NCBI GenBank assembly: GCA_027604505.1
Contig: JADIIX010000006.1
Coordinates: 67,746-131,745, forward strand
Source: Gonapodya sp. JEL0774
Taxonomy: Eukaryota; Monoblepharomycota; Monoblepharidomycetes; Monoblepharidales; Gonapodyaceae
DNA length: 64,000 nucleotides
Reading direction: 5' to 3'
In this document: piece by piece, positions 12,713 through 24,700 of the stretch
Layout: every line of letters begins with the position of its first letter
Numbering within the stretch: the first letter of the stretch is position 1
Translations under genes and position numbers: made by a program
The notes under the pieces: generated by a model
Database searches by the model: none
The model's input: only the letters and a program-made list of their open reading frames with translations
What the model was told of the DNA's origin: nothing

Positions 12713-14671
12713 ATGTCCCACTATCACAGCGTCTTCCGGCCCACTCTTTTCCTCGACAAAGTTTTCCTTGTCACCGGTATGGCCGCATGTCTCCCACGAT
12801 TTGTGGTCTCACTGCACTCATTCACACCCCGAACTAACACACCTCCACGCGTGCAACACATTCACAGGTGGAGGAACGGGCATTGGAAGGACAATCGCGC
12901 ACGAATTGGGTGCGTTCGTGGGGAATTGGGTCAGGGGACTCATTCGGGAAAAATTGAGCCGAGCTGTGTGAGGAGGGATCATTCAGAACTGAGCTATGTC
13001 TCCGATCTCCCAGCCTCTCTCTCCGCCACTGTCGTTGTTGCGTCCCGTAAGAGGGAAAATCTCGACACGGTGCAGAAGGAAATCACTGGATTGGGGGGCA
13101 AGGTACCTTGAATGCAGCTATGAACACTCAAAGCTCGCGCAACGTCGAACTCGTACTGACACCATTTTTAATCCAAATCCAAACATGGCAGTGCGATGTC
13201 ATTACTGTGAATATTCGTGATCCCGACTCGTGCAGGGCCTGTGTCAAGTGGGTTCTTGACAAACACGGTCGAATTGATGGGCTCGTGGTATGTATCCTCG
13301 AGATTTGAACTCTTTTCCTGTATACTAACATTCTGTCATTCCCTCAAAAAAGAATAATGGTGGTGGCCAATTCTCGTCCCCTGCATCGACCATATCTCAC
13401 GGGGGCTTTCGGACAGTGTGGGTGTGGATGTTGTTTTCAATCGCCCGTCCACCTCATTGCCACTTTCACTCACAGAGTAGACCTAAACCTCTTCGGCACT
13501 TGGAACAGTGAGTGTCTCATGTGAAGGTCTCGACTTTTAGGGAACATCATCTGACTCATGATAGCTGACTTTACAACCGTCCTCTTCCAGTGACTCGCGC
13601 CGTGTACGACCTTCACTTTAAACATCACGGCAGCGGTAAATCTATCGTAAACGTCCTTATGGTGAGTGAAACTCTCCAGCCACCGTTCCTTTTGTTCAAG
13701 AAACACCCGGAAAGGTCTCATCGCACGCTTTCCGCCCCACCTATCCTTCCCAAGAATCACTCCAACGGATACCACAACATGGCACACTCAGCGGCGGCGA
13801 GAGCGGGCGTGGAGAATCTTACAAAGACGTTGGCGCTGGTGAGATGGGTGGCGCAGACCCGACCGGCAACGATGTCGATGGTGAACTGTGAATTCTTGGG
13901 TACAGGAATGGACACACGAATGTGGGGTGAGAATAAATGGGGTATCGCCTGGTGAGTCTCGGGGCCAGTTTTTCTGACACGCTTCTGATGGGAGTTCAAG
14001 AGTTTATCGTGCGGCTTCCACGATTTTGTGCGACACAACAGGAACGATTATGGGCAGCGGAATGAAAAACTATCCGCCTCATATTCTTGAAATGGCGATT
14101 GGGGTGAGTTGAGGCGTTTGGTGTCCCCGTGGGAACCTCAATGAATCATTCGAGTTCTGATCACTGCCCTGTCGGACCCACTTGTTCCCCAGTCAGCGAA
14201 ATACACCCACTCCGGCCGCTACGGTACCGAAGCCGAGGTGCGTTCACACACACAGCTTGGTTACCGCGCCACTGTCCCCTATCACGACCTGGAACACTCG
14301 TCTAGGTCTCCGCGTGCGTGGTCTTTCTTCTCTCCCCCGCGTCGTCTTACGTCAACGGACACGTGATCCAGTGCTCCGGCGGAGGCCAGTATTTGCCAGG
14401 TGGGGTGCAGGACACGACGCATGAGATGGTGGGGTTTGGGGAGAGTAAAGGTGAGTGTGGGGGTTTCGGTATGTCGGTTTGTGTCTTGTTCCGGGAAGAA
14501 ACCGACCACGTCACTCTGGTTGTTGTTGTGCGTGCGGTAGTGCCCATATTCATGGGGTTTGATATCGATCCAGACACTTTGGATGCACCCAAGTCGTTTC
14601 AGGAGGCGTTTCGGGATTTGTTGAGAATCGCAGATGGTGGGAAGAAGCAGGGGGAAAGAGCAAAGATTTAA
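12713..14671 (+). CDS. PECR-like short-chain enoyl-CoA / 2,4-dienoyl-CoA reductase
   Basis: A classical-fold SDR resembling peroxisomal trans-2-enoyl-CoA reductase, so it probably acts in fatty acid metabolism using NADPH. The start MSHYHSVFRPTLF leads to KVFLVTG at the first donor; after the intron the Rossmann motif continues GGGTGIGRTIAHELG. Further exons give VVVASRKRENLDTVQKEI, DVITVNIRDPDS, the characteristic NNGGGQFSSPAS, DLNLFGTWN, MTRAVYDLHFKHHG, SGKSIVNVLM, NMAHSAAARAGVENLTKTLAL, FLLSPASSYVNGHVIQCSGG and a C-terminal DPDTLDAPKSFQEAFRDLL. In this subfamily the usual YxxxK is replaced by an H/N-SAAARAGV-type segment, and that is what is seen here. At least eight short introns are needed. 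I see no clear C-terminal peroxisomal SKL; the end is ERAKI. Confidence 0.85.
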
Positions 14672-15280
14672 AATTTGTACGTGAATGTCACACTCAGTTG
14701 TAACACATATCCAAAGTCTCAAGAGGACATTCTGTTCATGAGAACTAACTTTATTTGGCGGATTGCTTGACTGTATTGCGGGGGTGTCACTGTGCTTTGA
14801 CTTGTAAGTGTCTCGTCACTCGTGAACAAAACTGATATTCACAATGATCATCAAGACTTCATCGGTGCGATCGAGCGTTAACTCATCTCAAAGAGCGGGG
14901 CTTCAAGAATCAAGCGGAGTTGGTGAATTGTGATAAAAAATGCTTTGGGTCACTGGTGGGCAACTTGAACTTGTTTAAACCGAAAAACCATCAGTCTTTT
15001 TGGATCCGGGGATTCATCAGTGAGCTATGTACATAACAGTAACTGTCTTGGATTTTACTTTTATTATATCCGAACGAGGGTTATCAAATACAAGTGCAAA
15101 GTTATATCACACAACAAAAAATGAAATCGTCCGATTTTTCTCTCGAGGCCACATCTTTATGCTTTGCATACCGCAATGCAGATATTAAAAGTGTCAATGG
15201 CACGATACGTTTTGGCGAAACTCAAACGGGTTGGTAGTGGAAAACTGCTCGCAATAGTTCCCACACTGTCCGACATGAGT
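14672..15280. other. AT-richer intergenic region
   Basis: The spacer lies between a + strand gene and a - strand gene ending toward each other. It is visibly richer in A/T than the flanking exons (for example around 14930-15130) and has no supported open frame. It should contain both 3' ends. Confidence 0.4.
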
Positions 15281-15811
15281 TCATTGATTCCCTATGCACG
15301 CACTCCGCGGTCCGATGCCGAAGAGGCAGATTCTGCATGCATTGTCGGACTTCCACTCTTCACCGCAGCGTGAGTCCATTCCACTCGGACAGACAGGCTT
15401 CCCTCCAGATGCACTGCTGGGAGCAATAGCCTGAGGCGGATCAACCACATAAGATATGTAGGGGAGCTCGCGTGCGGAAGCGTTTGCAGGTGCGATCCAT
15501 CCCTCAGGGAGAGCGACGACCGCCCGCGCACCCAACCGGGACACAACTTCTCCCATCCTTTCAATCGTATACGCCGCATCTCCCGAGTTTGCCTTGTGCT
15601 CGTTACGGAGAATATAGCGCCCGACGAGGGATACGGACTGGTGGGAGCGAGACGACCCAGTGTACGCCGCATCGCCAGAGTTCGCAGCGTGTTCGTTGCG
15701 GAGGATGTAGCGGCCGACGAGAGAGATGGAGGGCGGAGCGGGTGGTAGGAGGGCAGGGATGGAGGAGTTTTGAGCCGATTCTGCGTGGATCGGTTGCAGG
15801 AAAAGCGACAT
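15281..15811 (-). CDS. Small orphan protein with a duplicated 31-residue segment
   Basis: A single open frame of 176 residues starts in a good eukaryotic context (ACACCATGTC) at 15811. A TATA-like block lies at 15878-15886, about 70 bases upstream. Residues after the start are Ala/Pro/Ser-rich (QPIHAESAQNSSIPAL). Then SLVGRYILRNEH-x-ANSGDAAYT occurs twice, 31 codons apart, with one residue differing within the core. The rest (RLGARAVVALPEGW, ELPYISYVVDPP) looks foldable and ends with several Cys. No signal peptide or membrane segment is evident, and no family is recognised. Coding is supported by length, start context and the codon-phased duplication. The C-terminal portion could instead be partly intronic. 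Confidence 0.5.
   Translation of the reverse strand: MSLFLQPIHAESAQNSSIPALLPPAPPSISLVGRYILRNEHAANSGDAAYTGSSRSHQSVSLVGRYILRNEHKANSGDAAYTIERMGEVVSRLGARAVVALPEGWIAPANASARELPYISYVVDPPQAIAPSSASGGKPVCPSGMDSRCGEEWKSDNACRICLFGIGPRSACIGNQ
15567..15729 (-). repeat. In-frame tandem duplication, 93-bp period
   Basis: Two copies begin at 15567 and 15660 on the + strand, offset by exactly 93 bases (31 codons). About 70 bases of each copy are strongly conserved, and most differences are synonymous: the encoded 23-residue core differs at a single position (Ala/Lys). Conservation at protein level over nucleotide level suggests the duplicated segment is translated. Confidence 0.75.
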
Positions 15812-16290
15812 GGTGTCAGGAACGAGAAGAAGAAGGAGGATACAAGAGAATCGATGGTTTGAGTTTGTGGGGAGCAGTATAAATAAGTTTCGTTTCAGCG
15901 GTGGGTTTCTTGGATCAATTGAGTATTGAACTCTGCAAGTGGAATCCGAGATCTTTCCACTTCCAGCGATGGCGCCATAATCGAGTTAAAGGCTCGTGCA
16001 CAGGTTGCGACCAAAGCACTTTCTGGTTGAGGCGCAACGACACAATTAGTCAAATTTAAAGACAAGGGCTCTTCCCCGTTTTTAGGACTACACGAACTTT
16101 ACAGACGAATTAACAGGGCGAAGGAAGAAGCGCTTGAGGAGTTTGGTGTTTAAACTCGTTTAAGCTCCGTTCCATCTCACAGCCTCAGGAACACCCATGG
16201 GGGGGACGGTGGAGGTGGAGACATCCCCAGAGCGTTGGGAACTCAATCAGATGAAATTCGTTTAGATAAGATCTTCTCAAGATACCAAAG
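15812..16290. promoter_or_regulatory. Divergent intergenic region with TATA-like element
   Basis: The spacer lies between the - strand orphan gene and the + strand membrane protein gene, so it should hold both promoters. GTATAAATA at 15878-15886 is the only recognisable core element and suits the - strand gene (its reverse complement also reads as TATA-like). No other motif is claimed. Confidence 0.35.
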
Positions 16291-18207
16291 ATGAAGTCTT
16301 CCGCCTCTATACCCCTCCTGCAATCAAATCAAGAGCTTGCCTCGTCCACGACCAGAGATACCCCCTCGATTCCCTCAACCGACACTGCTGCCTTCGTGAC
16401 TACATACTCTTTCAAAGATGCAGAATCACCGGATCATGAAAGCAGCTCGAAAGGACGAGGGCGATCGTCTTTGAGTCAATGCATGCGCTGGGCAACAGGA
16501 TCCGTGCGGGACTTCTTCGCCGAGGCTCCAAAATCGACCGCCGTCCAAGGCCCTGGATGGCTACTCTGGATCCTCTTTTTCATTTACCTAGGCTTCCTCG
16601 TTGTCCTTCTAGGTGCTTTGTTCTGGTATTCGTACGCCAGGTACGGGTGTTCGTGGCGGATGCAATCGTACAAGGAAAACTACCATTGCGGGTTTCGCCG
16701 TGGAAACATTTCGAGCGTGGAAGATCGTAACAGTCACGGAACGGTGTTCATTGGAGATGATGTGAGAATCAAGTATGTTCATGAAAACCACATTTCGTAG
16801 GGTTCATACACCACTCGTCAGCTGTGTGGTCTTCCAAAACCCCTAGATACGACTACAGGGGCGCCTTCACAGGAAAGCCCTTCACAAATGAGTCTTGCAA
16901 AATCATCTTCGACCAGCCCGAGTACTTATGGGTGGACCCCGACAGCGGTTGCGGGTACTACGTAAACGGATCCGCTCTCAACCAAACCTGCACGACACGC
17001 AAGGGGGCAGTGAGCTCGAACAGCCGTCAATACGTAACTGCCAAGGCCATGTTCCGTGTGAGCTTTTTGGGGGGGGTGCACGCTCGATGATTTGGTCATG
17101 GATGCTTACCTCACTTTGGTTGGTCACGTTGGCTTTCGCAGACGGGGTGAGGGTTCATACGATCACGCCTGCGATGGTTCCACTTTATTCTCTCTGACCT
17201 CAGCCTCAACTCTTGAAAGTGCTGCAACACCTCTCACCTTCCAGTACCCCAAAATGATCTGCAACGGTATCGCCCTTCAAGTGTACACGACTGGTTCCCT
17301 CACTACTACGGTGGAAGATTGTTCAATCTTCCAAGATCTTGGGGCACTCGCTGGTGAGCGTTCTGACACGTGTGGACTGCGCTCCATGTCTCACAGACGT
17401 CAACGATCACTTCAGGTGTTCATGGATGTGGTGGATATATCTCCAACACTGAGTTCTTCGAAGACGTTGCTGCCATGATAGGTGTGCCCTGTAGCTCTGC
17501 CTTGTCGTGTTTTGTCCAGCTATAAATCGTCCGTTCTGTTCGTTCATCCGTCACAGATGAGCTCTTCGATACGATCAACACAAAAGTTCCCGCGAATATC
17601 GGAGATCCAGGCGGAATCAAGATTGGATACGATGGTTGAGTTGTACTCACGTGATTCATGGCGCTTCATAGATTTCTCATCACAGTGACGATTGACGATG
17701 CAGTCGACTCGTACTCGCTGACCTTCACACTTTTCGAGGACGAGCGCCGCTGGAACTATCACTCCGTATCAACGATCGGGTACTGGTCAGGCGTTCAAAC
17801 TCTCGACACGAGCACGTTCCAGTACAGGGAGCCGGAAACCAACAAGTTTCGCAGACTCTTCAGCGACGGGACCTTCAACGTGACGCAGAACGCTTCCATT
17901 CCCCGAAGCAGTACCCAGGTGACTGCTATTCTACAAGCAGAAGTGGGGCTGTACCTCCAAACGCAGCCTGTGTTTTGGTGTTACGTGTGCGGTACAAGGT
18001 GAAGGTCCACAACGTTCACACACATCGTCGTGTCGCCTGCGCCCCGGTTTCTCATACACGGCTTTACCAATACTTTGTAGAAACTATTTAGATGCCTTTT
18101 TGTTCGCTCTGCCGCTCTTGGGAACGGCCCAGGCGCTCATGTTTCCCTTTGTTCCCTCAATTGTAGCCGCGATATTGTCGCTCACCAGTCGAGGCCGCAC
18201 AGAGTAA
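16291..18207 (+). CDS. Unknown membrane glycoprotein with two transmembrane segments
   Basis: The protein starts MKSSASIPLLQSNQELAS. About 90 hydrophilic residues come first, then a transmembrane helix (WLLWILFFIYLGFLVVLLGA, near residues 91-111). Later exons encode a Cys- and Asn-rich region (YGCSWRMQSYKENYHCGF, ESCKIIFDQPEYLWVDPDSG, GSALNQTC), with N-x-S/T sites, that is presumably lumenal or extracellular. Exons around 17660-17990 add TFTLFEDERRWNYHS and a Cys pair (FWCYVC). A donor at GTACAAGG after TGTGCG joins in phase to DAFLFALPLLGTAQALMFPF, a second hydrophobic helix, ending RGRTE at TAA 18205-18207. If that last join is wrong, the protein ends at 18002. Topology suggests both ends are cytoplasmic. 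I recognise no family. Confidence 0.6.
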
Positions 18208-19008
18208 ACATCACCCCAGAGTGGCACCATGGGCATAGGAAGGAGAAATGTGGCGAGGGGGAACAAGCACAAATTTTTATTGAGTGGCCAAGACTATTCT
18301 TCTGTATTTGCTGGGCATGTATGGAGGTTCTCAGAGGAAGCTATGAGTGATGCCCCCAAGATTCCGGCAAGATTCCGCTACCAAAAGACGCCAGGTTCTC
18401 AATCCCAACAACGGCGCCACAAACTCACTCATTTTCATGGACTGGAAACCCTCGCTTGGTGTTTTGCTGTCAGTTTTGGTTCCATATGGAATGGTCCTGC
18501 GCCCGTTTATGGTACCGTTGGAAGAGCCGGCGAGGTCCATTTTAGTATAATTTTTATCAAAAGAAAGTTTGTGGGCCTGATTTTAGACCACGCGGGCGCA
18601 TGGCAAGGATGGGAGCGGGGCCAAAATATACAAAGTGAACGTTAAGACCTGGATTCAACAGGTTGGCATTCAAAGCCTACGCATATAACTACTTTGCAGT
18701 AAAAGAATGATTTTGACGAACTCGAACGTGTGGATACTGTTACACAGGTTGAGCTGTCTCCCCATGGACACTAGTGCTAACACCAACCCGCGGCGAACCC
18801 AATCAAGGACTCCAGAGGTCACGGACCAACGGAAAGCTTACTCTCTGAGAAAATTGTGTGTGATTTTCCAAGACGAAAGCATGGTTGGAATCTTCTTGCC
18901 AGTGTTCGGAGGTTGCCCTGGTGGGGATCGTCTGTGGCCGCTCGCTACTAGGAGGACTTCGCATTCCAACTTTGACGCTGCCAGATTCTTGCAGAGAGGG
19001 AAGTGAGC
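18208..19008. other. Intergenic region without a supported gene
   Basis: Open frames on both strands here (for example about 18229-18645) have no motif, and their coding frame cannot be decided. The right part should contain the promoter and 5' leader of the WD40 gene. Confidence 0.35.
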
Positions 19009-21510
19009 ATGCGGAGAAGTTTACGGGCAGCATTACTGGCAGATGATGACGATGACGAAAGAGCAAGCAAAGATGCTGGACCTGCCGGAGGGAGAAGAGC
19101 TGGACGTGCTGATGTCCGTGGAGGTGGATTGTCGTTGGGATTCGCGAGACGGAGTCGGATAGCATCGTTGCCAGCAGTAGATGGGGAATCCGATGGGAGG
19201 ACATTGGGCGGTAATGATCACGAACCAGAGCGAGCTCAAGCGGAAAGCTCCAGCTCGTCCAGCCATGGTGCAGCCGATGGAGGTCAACGAAACGTATTCA
19301 GGATACCCACGCAAAAAGAAATGGCACAGGTGACACGGAATACACACACGAGCGACATTAGTGCGCCTGCACCTTCTGCCGCGTCGCTTGCCCCCACCTC
19401 TCATTCCGCCCCACGTGTGCCACCACTCCAGCCTTCTAAGCCTTCCATTGAACGTCCCTCTCTCAATCCTTATCCACACTCATCATCTCGCCCCCCACCA
19501 CAACACACCTCCCACCTCCGTGGAAAACTCCCCCTCCCTCACCTCCCACACGCGCTCGACCCTTCCCGCCTCCACACCCCACTCTTGTCCACCCGCAACG
19601 CATTTACGTCCCGTGCACCATTACCTGCATTCTCTCCACACGCTCTGGCCAACCCGTCTATAGTCGCTCCCGACGTGTCCTCAACCATCCCAGTTCCCCG
19701 AGTAAACCGTGTAACCTCGCTCATCCCTTTCCAGTACCTTGGTGCCTCTCCACTCTCCTCACCGCAAACCCATGCCTCCTCCACCACTACTTCAGCGATG
19801 GCGTTGCGGCGGAAATTCGCTGGTCGACGGTGGGAGAGATTAGCACCTAAGCGAACATTGTTGGCGAAGGTGCACGGTGGAGGAGTGCACACGGTCAATA
19901 TAGAAAAGGGGGAATGGAGGTAGTGAGTGTTTTGTTTGTGGAAGAAATGCTGCTACTGTTGGCATAGCTCAGGTTAGATCCATTTTGTTGGTTTGCCCCC
20001 CATCCTCATTTCCACCCATCACCTTGGACAACCGTTAACCCCCACCTTGAGTCTTCTCTCCTCCGGTGCCGACTCACTCATCGCACTATGGGACCTTTCT
20101 CCAACCCTACCCCCTCCTCCACCCTCCACCACGGCCCCACGGCTCTTTCCCCTCTCCACCGCTCCCCGGCGATCCTCTGCCGCACCCATGAACCACGCCT
20201 CCGCCATTACCACCGTACGCTGGTGGCCTGTAGATTCGGGAATGTTCGTGTCGAGCAGTATGGACGGAACCGTAAAGGTGTGGGATACGGAGCAAATGAA
20301 AGTGGCCGGGAGTTGGGACGTCGGGGGGAAATGTTGGGGGTTGGACGTAAGTAGTGGACACGGGAGTGTACCTGTAGTTGCCGGTAAGTTGGGGTGGCTG
20401 GAGGTTCGGAGGTGGGAGGGCTTGGAGTAAATCGTCGAAAATGCATTGGAGGTTGCACAGCGGCATCACGGAGCTGTCGGCTTGGTCACCCGGATAAAGC
20501 AAAAGGAATCCAATCGTTAGAAATGTATTGCTCTTATGAATTCGGTGCCTCCCCTCCGTTCACCTATCTTCAGCGGCCCTACCCTCCCCAACCCCCTCGA
20601 TTCGCCTTCTCGACCTCCGCACCCCCACGCCAATCCACACCCTTCTGGGGCACACGCAACCAGTGCACTGCATATCTTGGTCACCCGCGTCGTCACATAT
20701 CTTATTGTCTGGAGGTGCCGATGGAACCGCGAGGGTGTGGGATGTGAGGAAGGGACGCGCGTGCTTGGGGGTGTTGGGGGCTGGAGGTGGGGGGTCGGGT
20801 AGGCATACCACTCACGACGGTACAACGAACGGTGTGGTGTGGTGGGATGATGGAGGGCGGTGCGTTACGGTGGGGACGGATGAGAAGATTCGACTGTGGG
20901 ACGTGAGGGGTGCGGGAGAGCGCGAGTTGGGCACGAGAGTGCCGCAGAGCGAAGCTGGCGACACCCGACCGTCAAAGCGTGTCAAACTGTCATCATTCTC
21001 TGGTACATCCCCCAAGCCTTCAATGTCTCGAGCCAATTCTTCTAGTCTCTTCTATCCACTCTCGACCAATTATGGTCCTCACCTTCACAACGCTCATCCC
21101 TTCCCAATCACCCCTTACGTAACACCCTCGGCTCTCTCCAACCCTGTCTTGCTCTACGTTCCATCCGATGACGGTGAAGTACTTGTTTACGATGCGGAGA
21201 GGGGAGGGTTGCGGGGGAGGCTGCGAGGTCACTTTGGTGGCAGGTGTAATGTGGTGGTGGGGAGGGAGGGGGGTGGTGGGGTGGGGGAGTTGGTGACGGG
21301 GGGCATGGATGGTGGGGTGGTTTGGTGGTGTGTGGAAGGCTATGAAGAGGAGGAGGAGCATGATCTGGAGATGGTGAGTTTCCCTATTGAGTGCACGGAT
21401 GACTAATGAATTTCGAGAGCTCATCCTAACTGTTCACTGCTTGGTTTCTTGTATGATAGCTTCGTCGCGATTCCTGGAGTAGCGATGAGGAGGAGGACGG
21501 TGATGGATAG
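19009..21510 (+). CDS. ERCC8: CSA/ERCC8/Rad28-type WD40 repeat protein
   Basis: The substrate-receptor subunit of a CUL4-DDB1 ubiquitin ligase in transcription-coupled nucleotide excision repair, by family. The signature KVHGGGVHTVNIEKGEWR matches the ERCC8 start of the propeller (IHGGGINTLDIE). Next come SSGADSLIALWDLS, then AITTVRWWPVDSGMFVSSSM, DGTVKVWDTEQMKVA, ISWSPASSHILLSGGADG, ARVWDVRKGRACLG, VTVGTDEKIRLWDVRG and VLLYVPSDDGEVLVYDAERG, all in the order and spacing of ERCC8 blades. A last small exon (SWSSDEEEDGDG) ends at 21510 with an acidic tail. The propeller proper begins near 19798 (MALRRKFAGRRW). The same frame is open back to MRRSLRAALL at 19009, giving an unusual 260-residue Ser/Pro/Arg-rich N-terminal extension. 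Translation could instead begin at 19798. Introns separate the blades near 19923, 20381 and 20500-20660. Confidence 0.85.
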
Positions 21511-21762
21511 TGATTTGGCTGTACAATCTGCGAGGTCCAATGAACGAAATTGTTTGCTTCGCCGGCTTCTAAGAATGATCTGTAGGATTCAATGGGCTAT
21601 GAAAACAATGTGACTGCCAGGACGAGGGTAGTACATCTTTTTGCTATTCTGACTTTACATAATGATGCCCTGATCACTCTTGAATCTATGTTACGGTATG
21701 TGTGTGCAAAGAGTAGTCCACATCATGACCATCTGGTCACGCACCTGACAAGACCCTGGGAA

Positions 21763-24700
21763 TCATTTTCCCTTCCTTTTCCCACCACTCCTCCCCTTCT
21801 CCAGTTCTCCGAGTTTCGTTTTCAGCCGCATTTTTGCTTCTTCTCTATCTTTTTCCAAACTCACTCCGGCTTTGCTGGTGCTGCCTGGTGAACGTTTTTC
21901 TCGCTCGATTGCCCAGGTGGCTTGGGTCTTATGTTGAGTCTGGGAGGCTGCACGCTGTTTCACAGCACATAAATCAGGTGAGTGAGATTCCGGGAGGCTG
22001 GAAAGTGGCGGTATATAGTCCATCAAAAAATCTCAATTAAGGAAACAGGTGAACCCCAATTTCTCGGCCACCCACCGGTGATTCCCACAATAGGATTTGT
22101 CACAGAACCCGCATTTGCCAATCAAACTGGCTCTTTCTTTACACTTTAGAAGTGCACACTTGCCACTGTTTGTGGGTTGAGGGACCGATACACCCGCACT
22201 GGCAGTGGTCCCTGGACTCGTTGGGGGTCTGGCAGGTGCAGGTGCCAGAATGGCGTCGACCAGCTTATCTACTTCCTGATCTTGTGTAGATTTTGATTTC
22301 TTCCCTTCTCTTTTGAGTTTAGTCTCTGGTGGTGTCAGGGAGCTTGACGATGAATCTTTCGCCACAACACTTTCGACAAGTGTTTGCACCTGCATGATGT
22401 GAATCAGCCAGCACTCGAAACATGGCTATAACACACAGCAAAACTCACATCTGAGATAGTCTCCTCAGCCGCTCCAAGCACCTCATATACATTTTTGGGT
22501 ACAATCGGGGTCGAAGCTGCCACAATGCTCACTCCCATCTCCTTGGGTCCAACCTCTTCTGAGCCCGCCACATCCATTTCTTTTCTCCCGGTCATGGGAC
22601 TCCCCGCTCCACTTCCGCCAGCGCTCTTCAAGTAAATGAGTTCAACGACGCCCGTTCGCACACCACTCTCTCCAATTAACCTCGCAGCAAACGTTCGTTC
22701 AATTGGTGGATTTGCGAAAACAATCTTTTGTTGAGGAAACAAGGTCATCGTATTGGCTTCGGAAGCTGATGCGGTTCGAATCCGCACTTGGTCTCGAGTA
22801 TTGACAAACGAAAAGTCCGAGCGGTGAGGATAGGCACACCTTTGGACAAATTCGGCAAGTTCAGCACGGTGGATTTGTGGAGGCACGTCTAGAAACAAGA
22901 CACCAGACACGTCGCGCAGATCACGATCGGTGAACGCTGCGGTGGAGGCTCTCGAAACAATTCCACCTAGAGTTTCAGTCCGAAGGGCTGCACGTATCGC
23001 CTTCACTCGTCGTCTGACTCGGCAGCCTTCCCACGTTGACGTAGAGCAGTCCACGGAGAAAGACTGTCCGGCGGATTTGACCACTACTCCCCTCGATTCC
23101 AGTTCTCCACAAAGTACCACCGCATTAGAAAGCTCGCCACAAGAGCACGCCACTCGGACAATCACAGGGCAAACGTGCGACGTCGGCGAGAGGGCGTTCG
23201 AATTTGGGACAGTTCCAGTTCCACGTAGAGTCAGCCCACAAATCCCGTCAGCGTGTCCGCATCGTTTTTCACAAGTATGATCTCTCGAGCATCCAGGAAG
23301 GGGCAAAGCGCATCTGGAAGTACACGCCTCAGTAGAGCACGGATCATCTCGGGGATGGCACAATCGACGACAACCGTGTCGGGAACAAGTGCCGTTCGCC
23401 ACAAGCCCACAAGGCCGACCACATGAGTATCCAGTTGAAGCGACTCCACAAGGTACGGAGCTTGTCACGTGACCTGCATGGCAGCGAACAGAGACTCTGA
23501 AGGAGCACGGGGGACACTCGCGACTTTTCGAATGTCAAATACTTGAGCGAAAGCACACATCTAAAACACACATCTCTGAGCATGACAACGATACTCACAG
23601 GTGACATTTATGACCGTCGGTATGTCCGCAGCCTCTTGTTAATCTGCAAGGTGCAGAGCACACTGGATCTGGAGTATTGCAAGGAATCGGTGGGAACTAC
23701 GGTTTAAGACATGTTAGTGTAACTTCAGATAGCCAAGGTGCTTCTGTGAGCTCACCGCCCTGACCCGACCACACGCACAGCTCCTTTCTTCCCACCCAAC
23801 CTCCATGCATGTTCCACAAGGACCACGGTGACACAGCTGTTCGCAACGATGAAGCCCACAAGAGAGGAGGCGATTGCATGCATGCGGACATGGGTGATCT
23901 GTCACAACGCATATATAAAAGTCTTGCTGACAAAGGATTAAGATTCTTTTCTCACTTTCACCATCAAGGCCCTTTCTTTCGCAACATCGTGTGGAGCATC
24001 GGTGTTTCCCACAGCTCAACAGAGTATCACAAACACGATTGCAATTGATAATGTTAACATTTTTCTCCGTCGCCGATGAGAAACCCGAGGGAAGTGCCTG
24101 ACACGGAACAATGGACGTCTCGGATCCACATGCACACGTAAGTGTGACCTAGCACATGTCAAACAAGTGAAGAAAGAGTTTAATAGCCCCAATTCTGCTC
24201 AAACGTCTCACCGTGCCAGTACATGGCGGGCAAGCTCCGCCGTGGCAAACTTGCTGTCAAAACATAATGAGATATTATCGAGGGCGGAACTAGTCCCATG
24301 ACAAACCTTGCAAGAATGACTGCCGGCACAACCTAGACTCCGCTCACACTTGTTTCCGCATGACGGTGCGACTGTCCCGCAATCACTACTTGAGGCTATA
24401 CTGCACAGTGGAAGTGGAATGCAACATCATTGTCGCGTCAACGACTAAGAAATATGGCCGGCACGTACCGGAGATCGTTCAATGTTTGCTTCCCGCAGCC
24501 ACATGTCCCTCCTTTGATTCCTTGCACACACGGGGGACATCCGAATAGTGCATACGATGTAGCCACCCGCTCATGACATAACAGTGTGCACTGGTGCACT
24601 CCACAATCTAATGCCCGGTTGCAGGGTTCACCACACGAAAAGGAAAGGACAGAGTCTGCATCGTCCGCCGAATAATCCCACATTCTCGCCGCAAGAACGG

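Noticed and set aside
18229-18645. A 138-residue + strand gene
   Set aside because: No ATG-context, motif or splice support; composition looks random and an overlapping frame is equally open.
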